Assembly: GCA_002778195.1 (NCBI GenBank)
Contig: PCDI01000003.1
Span: 2,625,913 to 2,689,912 of the forward strand
Reading direction: 5' to 3'
DNA length: 64,000 nt
Origin: Raffaelea ambrosiae
Lineage: Eukaryota > Ascomycota > Sordariomycetes > Ophiostomatales > Ophiostomataceae
The translations under genes and the position numbers were made by a program. Position 1 is the first letter of the stretch, and every line of letters begins with the position of its first letter. The notes below the pieces were generated by a model that made no database searches, was not told where the DNA came from, and was given only the letters and a program-made list of their open reading frames with translations. Below are positions 50,905-62,471 of this stretch, in pieces.

Positions 50905-53162
50905 GTATCCGTGCAGGTCAGGAAGTCAGCGGATAGGGGGGAGTCTGTCGTGAAAATGATCTGTTCAGAGATGCCTACAGTGGGAAAATCTTCCGTGCCC
51001 AAAGACTTACCCTCCTCCATGCTCCTGACGCCGGATCGGCTGGGACGTTGGCGGCCGAGGCGAAGCGAGCACAGAATGCCAAGTTGCAACAAAGTAGAAT
51101 AAGTTGGGGGGCACGAAAAAAGGAAGAAAAAAAGGCGGAATAAGGAAGGGAAACAAGGGAAAGGGTGGTTAAACGACCACTCTCATGATGTCAGAGACGA
51201 AGAAGTAACGAATATATGCCTCTTCCCATACTTCTGGGCAACAGACTATATGGAACCAGACCTCCCTGCATCCAGTCTTGCCGCAGCCGATGTCTTGGGG
51301 CTGTGTCAAAGAAAAGAAACGAACCCGACCGTGCAGGCCGTGGGTTAGGAGACTTTGGGCAGACCACTCTGACACGGGTCATTTTCTCGAATCGATGGCG
51401 AGCCAAGATCGCAGCGTGCATATGCAATACGCCACAGGGTAAGGAGACATCCATGGGAGCACGAGTGCCGCGTTAGATGATCATGATTCTTTCTTGGCTC
51501 GCCTGCATTCGTGGGGGGGGGGATTGTCTGCTCCTCCAAGAATGAAAGGTACGTGCTACGGTGCACACTTCGGTTATAGAATGCAACCCTTGGCAGCAGC
51601 CACGGACCCGGGACTCGTACCTTGTCGAGCCTCTTGAGTTGAAGATCTTGGCGGATCCGAAATGCCCCAGCTCGGCTGGCTCGTCGTCAGAAATCACGCC
51701 GTACTAGGTACTTTTTGGACATTGCAATATTCTCGTTGTCGCCTTTGCCGTCATTCCATGCTAGGTACTCCCGATGCCACAAATGTTCTTCTTGGAGCAA
51801 ATCAGGCGCATAGTCCCAGCAACCAAGTTCTCGCGGCAATGCGGTATTGCGGGCAGATTCTCCGCCCCAACCCTCCGTAAAAACCCAGTCTGCCTTGCAA
51901 GCATCAAGGTTCCATGCCACCAGGCCGGGAAGTGGACGCAAATTTTTTTTTTTTTATCGAGCTGCCAGAAAAAGGAAAGGCCGCGCCATGCCCTGTCTGT
52001 TGATGATTTTGCCGATCACGACAGACCCTCACAGGGTAGGTGTCATTGAAGGACCAATCCAGCAACGACAAGCGAATTTTCTGCTCTGCTGATGCGCGCG
52101 CGCCTAGTGAAGACTCAAGAGTCACGGCCAGCCAAGACGTGCTAGACCGCAGGAGGGAACGCCTTGGCAGGTCGCATGTCGTACTACGGCCGAGTCTGCA
52201 CAGAAGTCCCATGTGCCCACTAGTTCGGCGGTCGTCTTGGCTGTGGAAAAACCGCGTTCACGACACAGAGAGTACCTACCACACCGGCGCCCCCATCGGC
52301 TCCGTGAGCTGTCGGCCATGCTGGGACGCGGGCTCTGAACTGTCCTGCTTTGCGTAAACGGGCCCAGACACCATGCCTCTTTCGACCATGGCGGCCGCTG
52401 GAACCGGTTTTTTTCGTATTGGAAGCTCCCGCCAAGATCGCAGGCCACCAAGAACTTACGCTTATTTATGCATGCCAAGATCGACTGACTAGGCTGCTGG
52501 CGCCGAAATTGGTCATCGAATCAGGGGCGTGTAAGTCCCATCAGATTAGATTGATAACAAAAATCCAGAAAAGCCGCCGCGGACAACCGGGCAGGTCGAA
52601 GCAGACGTGGGATTGCTTTTCCTTGGCAGACTGCGCATAGGAACACGGACGTGCCCTCCGGCTATTGGATGTCACATGTGATCCTGGCCCCAGCCCGGAG
52701 CAGAATCGGGGACAGCCCCCGAGACGGTTAAGGGTGCGCTCCCATTCCGCAGAACTCGTCTTCTGCCCTATGCAAAGCCCACCCAGATTTAAGGTCGTCT
52801 CCGCCATCTCCACCCTTTGTGTTCTTTGGGTTGGATGCGGTTGGCCTTAGCGAGAGTCTGTGGCCTGTCCAGACATGGGCTGGCTCCGTCTGGCACGATC
52901 TGGACACGGGATGGGTGGCGCGGGATGCTGTTTAGTTTTTTTGGGGGGTTTTTCTCTTAATTTCCCCTTGTCAGTATTACCACATCCAAACGAAGTTGTG
53001 GTGGTCCATCGGCCGTCTGCTTCAGCCCCGGCCCAAGGCGGTCCCCATGTACATGGCATTATATAGCAAGGCCGCCTGCCGATCCCTTGGAGCCATTCGC
53101 CCTCCTGGCCGACAATCCTTCCACCGACTATTGGCAAGCGTAAACATCCTCGACCAAGCAGC
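50905..53162. promoter_or_regulatory. long intergenic region upstream of the siderophore-type transporter
   Basis: No convincing gene. Poly-T near 51943-51956. The proximal 600 bp before 53163 should be the transporter promoter and contain GATA-like sites (described separately). A CT- and T-rich tract lies at 52925-52970. Confidence 0.4.
52540..52557 (+). promoter_or_regulatory. GATA-like cluster upstream of the siderophore-type transporter
   Basis: ATCAGATTAGATTGATAA contains ATCAGATTA, one base from the ATCWGATAA consensus described for the fungal iron repressor SREA, and overlaps a plain GATA core (TGATAA). It lies about 605 bp upstream of the ATG. GATA cores are common by chance, so this is a weak prediction supported mainly by the type of the downstream gene. 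Confidence 0.35.
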
Positions 53163-55381
53163 ATGACGGATAGATCGCCAGCAGACAGTCAGCCATCGCC
53201 AGTGTTGGCGGATGGCACCGACGAGAAACATGCCGTCCAGAAGCAAGTCCAGGGCGACGACGCCTCCATCCACAGCGAGAACTCGTCTGTCCAGGCCGGC
53301 GTGCAGAAGGCGCTGATTCTGCGCAAGGCGTGGTCGCGCACGACTCTGGCCATTGCCTTTGCCAGGTAGGTTGTGCGCCTGTGTGGGACGCTGGAAAGAC
53401 ACGTGCTGACCGCGCGCGCGCGCGGTAGTCTCTTCATTACCACGCTGATCATCACCTTTTCCGACTTTTCGCACCAGCTGCTCGGGCCCTACGTCACCAG
53501 CGACTTCAAGCAGCACTCGGCCCTGAGCGCCGCCAACGTCGTGGGCAACATTACGCGCATCTGCGCCTACCCGGTCATTGCCAAGCTGAGTGATGTGCGT
53601 GGACGGAACCGGAGTCCGGGGGGCGGCGGTCGGGCGCGTCTCGCAGCCGGCCTCGTTTCGCAAAGACAGATGGACAGATGGACAGATGGCTGACACGATG
53701 CAATCGACGGGACAGGTCTTTGGCAGAGCCGAAATGTTTACGTTTTCCATTCTCTTCCAGACGCTCAGCTTCATCATGTTTGCCACCAGCACCAACATTG
53801 GCACCTATTTTGTAGGGACACACGCGTCCTACCCGGCCTCGTAGAGTCTCTCGTAGAGCCTCTCGTAGAGTCTTGTATCGGCATCGTCTGGCTAACCAGC
53901 GCACCCCACCAGGCCTCCACCCTGTTTGATGCCATCGGCGGCACGGGCTTCCTCTTGACCCAGCAGATCTTCCTCGCCGACGCCACCAACCTCGTGAACC
54001 GCGCGCTCTGGTCGACGCTGCCCGAGTCCTTCACCACCATCCCCGCGCTCTACCTCGGCACGCTGATGGGCGAGAGCTTCCTGACCCACACCGGCTGGCG
54101 CTGGGGCTACGGCACCTGGGCCATTGTCACGCCCATCGTGGCCATCCCGCTGGTCGTCGTCGTCGCCGTCCTGCAGCGCCGCGCGCGCCGCGCCGGCTTC
54201 ACGGTCAAGAGCCTCGACACCATTGCCGGCTGCACGCGCGACACGCCGACGTGGAAGAAGATTGCGCGCCTCGTCTTCACCGAGATCGACCTGGTCGGCG
54301 TCGTGCTGCTCGTGGCCGGCCTCAGCCTGGTGCTCATCCCGCTCAGCCTGACCGGCTCCACGGCGCCGCAGCGCTGGAAGGAAGGGTCGTTCATCGCCAT
54401 GCTGGTCGTCGGCGTCGTCGCCCTCGTCGCCTTTTTCGTCTGGGACATCAAGTTCGCCAGGAAGCCCTACCTGCCCCTGCGCATGGCCAACCGCACCGTC
54501 ATGTGCGGCTTTGCCGTGCAGATGTTTGACTTTATGGGCTACTCGGGCTTCACCATCTTCTTTCCCAGCTACCTGCAAGTCGGGGCGCACTTCTCGCCGG
54601 CCAAGGCGACGCGCGTCGAGTAAGTGGTGTCCGCATGCCTGGCCTGCCTGGCCCTGCCTGCCTGGCCCTGCCTGCCTGGCCCTGCCTGCCTGGTGCTGAC
54701 TGTCGCAGCAATTCTCTCCGCGTGGCGTACCAGATCTGTGCCATGCTCGTCGCCGTCGGCATGAAGTACACCAAGAACGCCCAGTATTGGATCCTGTTCG
54801 GCCCCCCCCTGGTCATCATCGGCCAGGGCGTCATGATCTACCTCGTCAACATGCACGGCACCGGCGTGGCCAACGAGGCCGCCTTCATCGCCGCCAAGGC
54901 CTGCTCCGGCATGGGCCGCGCCTTCTGGCAGACGGCGGCCCAGGTGTCCGTCCAGGCCGTCGTGCCCCGGCAGGACGTCGCCGTCGTCACCGGCTTCTTC
55001 AACTCGGCCACGAGCGTCGGCGGCGCCATCGGCACCAGCATTGCCGGCGCCATCTGGAGAAACACGCTGCCCGGCAAGCTGACGAGCTACCTCCCCGCCG
55101 ACGAAAAGACCAATGCCTACAAGATTGTCGGGTCCATCGTCGTGGCCCAGCAGTACCCCGTTGGCTCCCCGGCGCGCGATGCCATCGATCGGGCGTTCCG
55201 GGAATCCATGATGCTCCTGGCCATCGTGGCCACGGCCATGAATGCGCCCAATCTGTTCATCATGTGGTTTATGAAGAACGTCAAGCTGGACGAGGAATCG
55301 GAAAAGGACGCGAAGAAGGTCCAAGAAGTCATCGACAAGATCGAGGAACACGTCGAGCCGCCGAGGACCGGGGCTGTGTAG
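53163..55381 (+). CDS. siderophore-iron type MFS transporter (SIT/ARN family)
   Basis: Predicted uptake of ferric siderophores by proton symport across the plasma membrane. Five exons (53163-53365, 53429-53594, 53716-53811, 53913-54619, 54709-55381), all in phase, give 614 residues, the normal size for the 14-segment SIT family. The N-terminal tail is hydrophilic. Family landmarks are LIITFSDFSHQLLGPYVTSD, VVGNITRICAYPVIAKLSDV followed by FGRAEMFTF, then LADATNLVNRALWSTLPESF, THTGWRWGYGTWAIV and MFDFMGYSGFTIFFPSYLQV. The late region has QVSVQAVVPRQDVAVVTGFF and GGAIGTSIAGAIWRNTLP. The tail is charged. No siderophore synthetase lies in the window, so it may take up foreign siderophores. A GATA-like cluster upstream would fit iron control. 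Confidence 0.9.
53838..53874 (+). repeat. tandem repeat inside intron 3 of the transporter
   Basis: Three copies of a ctcgtagag-centred unit of 14-15 bp lie head to tail within the intron at 53812-53912. Confidence 0.75.
54637..54694 (+). repeat. CCTGCCTGGC minisatellite filling intron 4 of the transporter
   Basis: About four copies of a 14 bp unit (cctgcctggccctg) occupy most of the 89 bp intron at 54620-54708 and leave only the splice sites free. Confidence 0.9.
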
Positions 55382-55883
55382 TTGTTTGCCGTGTCCATCT
55401 TTTACCTAGTCGTACCGAAGGCATTCGTCCCACTTCCATGGCAGCGGCTGCCAATATTCGCTGGGCAATGCCTCCACTCCCATCACAAACAAAGCACCAC
55501 AAGAATTCAAACAGTCAGAAGCTCGTTTGGCACCACACATCCCATGCTATCGTTCTAGGATAATCCCACCCACCCCATATTCACAATTGTTCACGTTGCT
55601 GTCACTTGCCCCCGTGAAATGTGCTTCTGCTTGTCGCTATTTGTTTTTATTGATTGCCTTTTTTTTTTTTGATTGTTTTCGTTTTCGGGACACGCGCACA
55701 CAGTTCGCAATTCGCACATTTGCATTTTCTCGCACAATTTTTAAACCAAACAGAAACACTACCGAACAAGGCCATTTGCGTACTCAATCGATCACAAGCT
55801 CTATCGTAGCACATTCCCCTGCACGTCCCCGCCCCCGTCTAGACACGCCACCGCCTGTTCTCCTCCTCGCGTTTCCTGTCCAA
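55382..55883. other. convergent intergenic region
   Basis: 3'-3' region between the transporter and the secreted protein gene. It is T-rich at 55620-55700. No gene seen. Confidence 0.4.
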
Positions 55884-56525
55884 TCAAGCAGATGCTGTCG
55901 CGCTGGCCGCTGCGGACGTAGCCGTGGCGCTGGCCGCCGCCGCCGCCGTGGGGATGAGGATGGCCCACTCGCCCTTGAGGTTGTTGACCTTTTGGGTCAG
56001 CTCGCGCTCGTCGGCCTCGAACTCGATCTCGCCATTGCTGGTGTCGCCGCCGATGACGTAGGTGTTGGTGGTCTTGTCCAGCCGGCCGACCTGGCCCTGG
56101 CTGATGTCGAGGGTGCTGTCCGCGTTCTGGATGTAGTCGACCTTGGACAGGGTCAAGTTCTTGGCCGAGCCGCCCTTGATCTTGACCTTGTAGGCCACCG
56201 GCTCGAGCAGGGCGAAGCCGTCCGGCGGGGTGCCCGGCGTCGTGACCTCGGTGACGGTGAGGGTGCGCGCGTCGGCGTTGGAGAACTCGATCTCCAGCGC
56301 GCCGTTCGTGCCGGCCGTGTACAGCGTGTCCTGCTGGACGTTGCCGCCCTGCAGAGCCACCTTGGTGCCAAAGGTGCCGGTGAGGTCCAGCTTGTTGGGA
56401 TCCTCGGCCTCTTCCTCCTGGCGGGCGACAATGGGGTAGGGAGGCCTGCTGGCAGACCGGCGAGCTGGCAGAGCGCTGACGGCGACGCCGAGGGCGAGGA
56501 GGTTGAAGACAGCAGAGACACGCAT
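55884..56525 (-). CDS. secreted protein, beta-rich, unknown function
   Basis: Single exon of 213 residues. The signal peptide is MRVSAVFNLLALGVAVSALP. A dibasic site (LPARRSASRPPYPIVARQE) suggests Kex2-type propeptide removal. The mature part has alternating Thr/Val/Gly strands (LDLTGTFGTKVALQGGNVQQ, then ALEIEFSNADARTLTVTEV and TYVIGGDTSNGEIEFEADER) and no Cys. It ends in an Ala/Thr/Ser-rich tail (ATATSAAASATASA) without a hydrophobic GPI signal, so it is probably free or wall-bound. The 5' leader carries a short run of CAA repeats (56531-56550). No family recognised; similar layouts occur in uncharacterised fungal secreted proteins. Confidence 0.8.
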   Translation of the reverse strand: MRVSAVFNLLALGVAVSALPARRSASRPPYPIVARQEEEAEDPNKLDLTGTFGTKVALQGGNVQQDTLYTAGTNGALEIEFSNADARTLTVTEVTTPGTPPDGFALLEPVAYKVKIKGGSAKNLTLSKVDYIQNADSTLDISQGQVGRLDKTTNTYVIGGDTSNGEIEFEADERELTQKVNNLKGEWAILIPTAAAAASATATSAAASATASA

Positions 56526-58898
56526 TTTGGCTGTTGTTGTTGTTGTTGTTTGGAAAAAGAAAAGGGAAGAATCCGATTCAACAGAAAAGGAAACAAAAAG
56601 TGAAAAACAAAAAGACAATGAAAATGGGCGAGTAAAATAAATAGTTGGACCGGCCAAAAGAAGGGAAGATGAATTGACACAAAAGAAAGCAGGAGAAGAG
56701 AAAAAAGCACTGCTGAGATGACTTGGAGAGCTTGCGATGAGTATTTCACGACATTCCGTCTTTGCCAGTACGGCCGCAGGCATCCGTCTTTATACTCGGA
56801 GCAGCCTCATCGTGGACTCTCACAACCCGCCCAAGGCTTCATTGATATCACCTCACCCCTTTCTGTTGAAACGGCATCGAGAGGCCGTTTGACACTGTTG
56901 CCCTCGCTTGCCATTGATCAAGTCTCCTTATTTTCATTCAGCGGGATAGCGACCCAGTTGGCCCTTCTGTGTGGAACAGCAGCCAAGAGCTCTGTATCAA
57001 AGAGCAGCCAAGAAGTCCATATCAAACAACAGCCAAGAACAACAAAACATCGCCAAGTTGCGCGCACACGTAATAAGGGCGTGCAGCTTGCCGAGGAACG
57101 AAATGTGGAAGCCCTCTCGAGTTCTGTAGCCCTTCCATCCAGGGCGCAATGATTGGCGCTTGGTCTTGGGGGGGGGCGCATCCTGCCAAGGTCCGCCAAG
57201 AGGACAGTTGAAGGTGCCAGCAATTCTTGACAGGGAAAGTAGGCACACGACACGATCGACAAAACAGAACGCCAAACATGGCGGAGACGCCAAGATGAGA
57301 AAACAGAGGCACGCTGTGCATCCATAGGGGACGCTGCCAGAATGCTCGCAGCAGAGCCTCTTCGCTGTCCATGGACCTTTTTTTATCGACCACTAAACAC
57401 TGGTCAAACGCCAAGGCGGTATGTGTGCGCCCAATAGACACACAAGAGGAGCGGAATATTCAGCCTTGGCATGGGAGATTTGCTGTATTTCGTTCCCCAC
57501 CTTTGCTGTTCCAGAAGAATGCCCGTGTTCTTTGTCAGGTATTTGACTGGTTCTTTTTTTCGTCCAAGTAAAACAACAGTAATCGGTCACCATACACGAG
57601 CGGAATGCAGAGGAAATGTTCGTCTGTATTTATTTGGTTTGGATTCTCGTCTCTTTGTGAATCTATCCAGACGAATATAGGATGGCAAGACCTTCCCTTG
57701 AGATGATAGCCCGTTTTGGCACGTTTTCAACTCTATGAATACGCATAACAAACTTCACTGCAAACCCGCTCCCCTTCGTGCACATCCATGGTTCAATAAT
57801 AGGGGTGCTGCCAGGCGTCAATAATTTATGCGTAGGCGTTGCGGCTCTTTCGCGTGAGCCAAGATTGAATAATAAGTAATGGACAAAAAAAAAAGAAGTA
57901 AACGGACAAAAAGATAGAAAAAAAAAATAAAGAAAACCATTGAGAAAAATAGAGAATATGACACGAGAGACACAATATTCCAACGAGAGTCTAACCCCCC
58001 CAATCCAAACATGATAGACACTGGAAATACGTGCCAAGCTCAAGATTTTCGTGCTTGTCTCAGTGTCTATTTGTGTGATTACCATTCAACCCCCCACACG
58101 GTTGTTCTTCTGAAGAACCTGAGATGGGCTGCCGATCGGATTTTCCCTTTCTTTTCACCGATGCCATTTTACACAAGAGGAGCCGAAGCAGTGCCGCCAA
58201 TTCTTGCCCACGAGTCTCTCGCAGCTCCTATGACAAACGATCGCCATAAATAGCTAGTGTTGTGCCAAGCGACACATGTTGAACCGGGTTCTCCAGCCTG
58301 TATAGAAAAATCTAGCGAGGCCTCATTAGAAGTGAGTTTGGTGCAATTCACGACATTGATCGTTTTAGCAAGACCTGCCACGGGACAGAAAACAAACCTC
58401 GCCTTTTCCAAGCCACAGCAAACTGATATGTCGTTTTTCACCTTCTGGCTGCGTCCCGCCTGTCCTCTCTGACCCTTTCGTGCTTGGTCTCATCTGGGCA
58501 TTCTTTCTGTCTGACACTGCTGTAACGTTATGGTGCAGACGGTCACTGCAAACGGCATGCGTTGTTTCGCAGTACTGCCGCTCGTGGTATTGGAACTTTC
58601 TGTCGCTTGCACGAATTGTAACCTCCATGGCTTGGAAAGAGAGGCTGCTTTCATATTTTCTAGCCAATCTAATATCTAATATACACCCAGTGGGTTTCCA
58701 TATCCATGTGGAACCCAATTTCATTTGTACCAAGGCAAAAATACCCCCCCAGACGTTGTCGTACCAAACAAAAAGAAACAGAGAAGAGGAACTGGGACAG
58801 CCCTTTTGTCCTCCTGTTTCATGCGCACGTAGTCGAAAACAAATCCATGGCAAGGTCGGCGTGTGTGTTCCCCGTTCTTTTCATTGCTCCGGTCCTTT
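56526..58898. other. long intergenic region
   Basis: About 2.4 kb without a supported gene. The promoter of the secreted protein gene (56526-56720) is purine-rich on the + strand. The region 57840-57960 is A-rich. The other frames are short, and none has a recognised motif. Confidence 0.4.
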
Positions 58899-59414
58899 TC
58901 AACGCCGAGCGCCGCCGAGAAGGCTGCCGATGGTGTTCAGGAGGCTGCTCGCCGAGGTGCTGGCACCAGTAGTGGCGCCGCCGCCCAGAAGCGATCCGAG
59001 CAAGCCGGAGACGGCGCTGGTGGCGCTATCGGCTGCGCTGGTGCTGCCCGTGGCGCCGCTCAGGAGCTCCCCGAGCAGGTCCGCCGCGCCGGAGGTGTCC
59101 GTGCTGGTGGCGGTGGCCGCGGTGGCGGTCTGCGCAGCTGCCGCGGTGCTGTTGCTGCTCTTGCTGTTGTTCTTGGTCTTCTTGCCGGAGGTGCCGGTGG
59201 AGGCGGCGGCATTGGCGGCGGTGCTGTTGGCCTTGTTCTTCTTCTTGCGCGCCTCCAGCACCGGGGTCGGGCCCATCATGTCGATGGGGTACGGAGCCGG
59301 CGCACGCGCATCGAGGGCAGTGTTGTCGCGGGCGACGAGGGCCGCGCGGTCCTGGGCCGGCAGGGCAAGGGCCGTGGAGCCGGCCAGGGCGAGGAGAAGA
59401 GTGTTGAAAAGCAT
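58899..59414 (-). CDS. small secreted Ala/Ser/Thr-rich protein
   Basis: Single exon of 171 residues. The signal peptide is MLFNTLLLALAGSTALALPA. A probable propeptide follows, with basic sites at ALVARDNTALDARAPAP. Then come a Lys/Asn-rich patch (LEARKKKNKANS and GKKTKNNSKSSNS) and a low-complexity Ala/Thr/Ser run. The C-terminus holds three related Leu-Leu-Gly motifs (AADLLGELLSGATGS, VSGLLGSLLGGG and LLNTIGSLLGGARR), which could form an amphipathic or beta structure. No Cys and no GPI signal. Function unknown. The layout is that of small secreted or wall proteins. The ATG at 59414 is chosen because it directly begins the signal peptide. Confidence 0.75.
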   Translation of the reverse strand: MLFNTLLLALAGSTALALPAQDRAALVARDNTALDARAPAPYPIDMMGPTPVLEARKKKNKANSTAANAAASTGTSGKKTKNNSKSSNSTAAAAQTATAATATSTDTSGAADLLGELLSGATGSTSAADSATSAVSGLLGSLLGGGATTGASTSASSLLNTIGSLLGGARR

Positions 59415-60679
59415 GTTGGCAAGAGGAAAAGGGCAGTGGGCGTTCTTGTGAAAGCAAAAAAAGGCAAAAATAAAAATGTACAGAACACAAAAAGGAGTGA
59501 ATGGACCAGCCAGAAAAAGAATGGAATGGTAAGAATGAAATTGGAAGATGTGCTGGATCAACAGTGGCCAAGAAAGGATCATAAATTCACATCGTACAGA
59601 GGGAGCATCGCGCTCTTTTCTATTCTTTGCCGCCTCTGCTCGGACTGCCGAAATTCGGGCTGGATGCATCGCCAGCCCTCTTTTCTTTCCGTCATCTGCT
59701 GTCTGAAACTTTGGACTGCATAGCCTCACCGCTCTCCCAGGGCTCGTTTCGCATACGGTGGTGACAGCAGTCGAAAGCAGGCAAAGATAGACTATCCAAA
59801 ACAAGCTTATGAGGATTTCTGCTCTCACTTGTGTTTGGGCCGGGGGCGTGCACCGCGATTTCCTTGGTATTTTCCGACACGAGTTGTTTTTGCTCCCCGG
59901 TAGCCACTTTTTTCTGGCCCGCTCGGGTAGCATCCGTGGAGCCTCAGCGTTGCATGCCGCAACGGTGGCTGGGCTTGCGCAGTGACCCCCGGCCGACAAC
60001 TGGATCCCCCAACGGTTTGGGCTTCCAGGGAGGATCGCCAGAGTCTGCTTCAGTGGTCAGGGGCTCGTTTTATGTGCCACCCTCTCCAGTTGTTTTTCCT
60101 CGGTCGCGTCCCCCCCCCTCCCGTTTGCAGTCCGAGCCTTTGCCGATCCTTTCGTTCTTATGAGCAGCGTGCTTCAAGATCGCCTGATCATTGCTTTCAG
60201 ACAGCCGCCACTGTGGAATTCGAATGGCGGAAGTGGATCGACTCCAAACATCGTGAAATGGGCCTGTGGTCAGAAGCTCACAGAGGATGTCCATCGCAGC
60301 CCCAAGACAGCAATTCGCGAGCAGATCACCATCGTTGCCGGGTTGATCAATGGAGAATCGTACAGTTTGTAGGAGAACACGTAAGGAGACAGACACGGCC
60401 ATACAGTCCTGCGACATGGTTCGATCTTTGCGGTCTGTTTCGATTCTAGGTAAGGACTGTATTGTAATATGCTAGCACAGATTCTTGCTTGTCCATTTTC
60501 TGGTTTTCTGATTTTCTGATTTTTTGGGTCTTTTTGCTCCTTTTTTCCAGTGCTTGCCCGCTCGGCTCGCAAACACGCGCAAACAAACACAACACACACA
60601 CACGCGCGTACACACACATAGTCGCACACAAATTCGCACACAAAAATGAAGCCGCACCGTCCATTCCTATCCCCTACCA
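59415..60679. other. intergenic region with CA microsatellite
   Basis: No supported gene. A CA-rich run lies at 60589-60645, and T-rich sequence (60500-60550) precedes it. The 3' UTR of the membrane protein gene lies at its right end. Confidence 0.4.
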
Positions 60680-62471
60680 TCAAGGAGCGCCGGTGACTGC
60701 CGTCTTGAGCCTCCCCCACACGTCTTTCTTGCTGTTCTTCCTGGTCGGCATGTGTTGGTCCACGCCCCAGGTGTTCCACGTGGTCTCCGTCTTGGTTGTC
60801 GTGTTCTGCGTAATGGCTGTCTGGGCCAGCGACGGCGGTCGTGGCCGCGGGGCCTCCACGGCCGACGATATGGGAAGGGGTGGTCTTGGTATCTGCGTGA
60901 GGCGACGATCGTCCGGCCATGTCGTCCCGTCGTCCGAGCCGTACCGGTGCGGCCAGCCGGCTACGGTGGACCGGTCCTCCGAGGCCTCGCTGCGCGGCGG
61001 CAGCACGCTGTCCCGGACGGTCGGGGCGTCTGAGCGAAGGCTGCCCAGCCAGTTGAAAACGGGATTGATGCTCGCCCGGGGCAGCAGGGGGGGGACATTG
61101 GCAGCAGCAGCAGGCGTAGCAGCCGCAACACCAGCCTTTTCGTTGTTGAAATCGGAACCCTGGCTCTGCCGGTAGTACCCGCCGTGCTCGGCCGCGTAGG
61201 CTGCGTCCATCAGGTCGGCCATGACACTGCCGTCGCTGCGGAAGCGCTGGGGAGGCGCCGGGGTCTGGAAGTACTGCTGGCCCATGGGAGCCGCGCCGGA
61301 GGAAAGATCGGTCAGGTCATCGGCCGCCCGGTTTTTGTTGGCACGGCGTTTCTTTGTCCATTTCCAGAGGCAAAAGAGAATGCCAGCAATGACGCCCACG
61401 GAGACTGTGTTTGTTAGACAACGACAACACGGAAAATAAAAAAGCACAAATCAGAGAGTCGCACCATCGAAACAACGTACCCAGTACAGGAATGACAACG
61501 TGCACTCCAATGTTCCCCGTGACTTCCTTTTCACTTTTCTGGACGTTGCTGCTCGTGCCGCTGCTCTCCGTGGCTGGCAACGCCGTCAGCGTCGGCGCAA
61601 CGGAGGACACTTCTGACGGCGGGATGACGGATTCCACAGCAGTGCCTTCGGTGCTGCTGCTCGTCGGCGCGGATAGTGTCTGAGAAATCAAAGCGCCGGG
61701 TTCCGCTGTGGATGAGCTTGTTGTCGTGAGCGAGGTGGAACTGGTTGTCAATGACGTCTGGGCTACGGAGGAAGTCGTGGAAGACGCAGAAGTTGCAGAC
61801 GTCGTTGTGGAAGTCGTGGTGGTGGCCACTGCAGACGTGGTTGACGTGGTTGACGTGGTAGCCGTGGTAGCGGGTGGCAGTGCCTGCGTAGTTGATGTTG
61901 GGGCAGTTGTTGTTGCGGCAGGAGGAAACGCGGGTGCGGTGGTCGACGCGGGTGAGTCCGGCCCCGGACTGGCTGGTGAGGCAGGAGAGGCAGGGGACTG
62001 GGGCTCGGCCGCGCCCAACACGATTGGTTGTGTAGTCTGTGGGATGGCTATGACCGCAGCCGTGCTTGTGACCCGAGTGTTGGCTGCCGCGGCTGTGGTC
62101 GTGACCTGGGGGTTGGCTGCCACAGCTGTGCTTGTGATCTGCGGGTTGGCCGCATTCCCGGCTGTGGCCGTGGCAGCAGGACGGCTGGCGCCGTCGGGAC
62201 TGTCGGGACTGTCAGGGCTCTCCGGACTATCGGGGCTCTCTGGGCTGTCGGGGCTTCGAGGGCCGAGAATGGCCGGACTCCGGCGTGTATCGATCCGGAG
62301 ATCGGTGACCAACCGCCCCAGAAGACGAGGCCTCCTCTTCAGCAGCAGCCTTGATGGTGTCGGGTCGTCGATGTCTCTGACCACCTCCGAACCGTCGTCA
62401 TCCCGGATACCGTTGCTTCGGGGGCCGGCAGAGGACCTCTGGCGGAGCTCGGCACGGTATCTCGCGGCCAT
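60680..62471 (-). CDS. Ser/Thr-rich single-pass membrane protein, sensor-like layout
   Basis: Two exons (62471-61481 and 61404-60680; intron 76 bp with GTACGT donor) give 571 residues. The intron falls inside the membrane segment; joining it gives VHVVIPVLVSVGVIAGILFC followed by LWKWTKKRRANKNR, a stop-transfer sequence. Before it lies about 250 residues of Ser/Thr/Ala/Pro-rich sequence likely to be O-glycosylated. It includes a Ser-Pro-Asp repeat (SPDSPESPDSPESPDSPDSP). After it is a hydrophilic, probably cytosolic tail of about 225 residues with a Tyr motif (AAEHGGYYRQSQGSDF). The layout is like Mid2/Wsc wall-stress sensors, but no WSC domain exists and the N-terminus (MAARYRAELRQRSSAG) is not a signal peptide, so topology is unclear. 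Confidence 0.75.
62196..62262 (-). repeat. Ser-Pro-Asp codon repeat
   Basis: A 9 bp-based array (variants of gggactgtc on the + strand) in the membrane protein gene codes seven Ser-Pro-Asp/Glu units. Confidence 0.85.
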
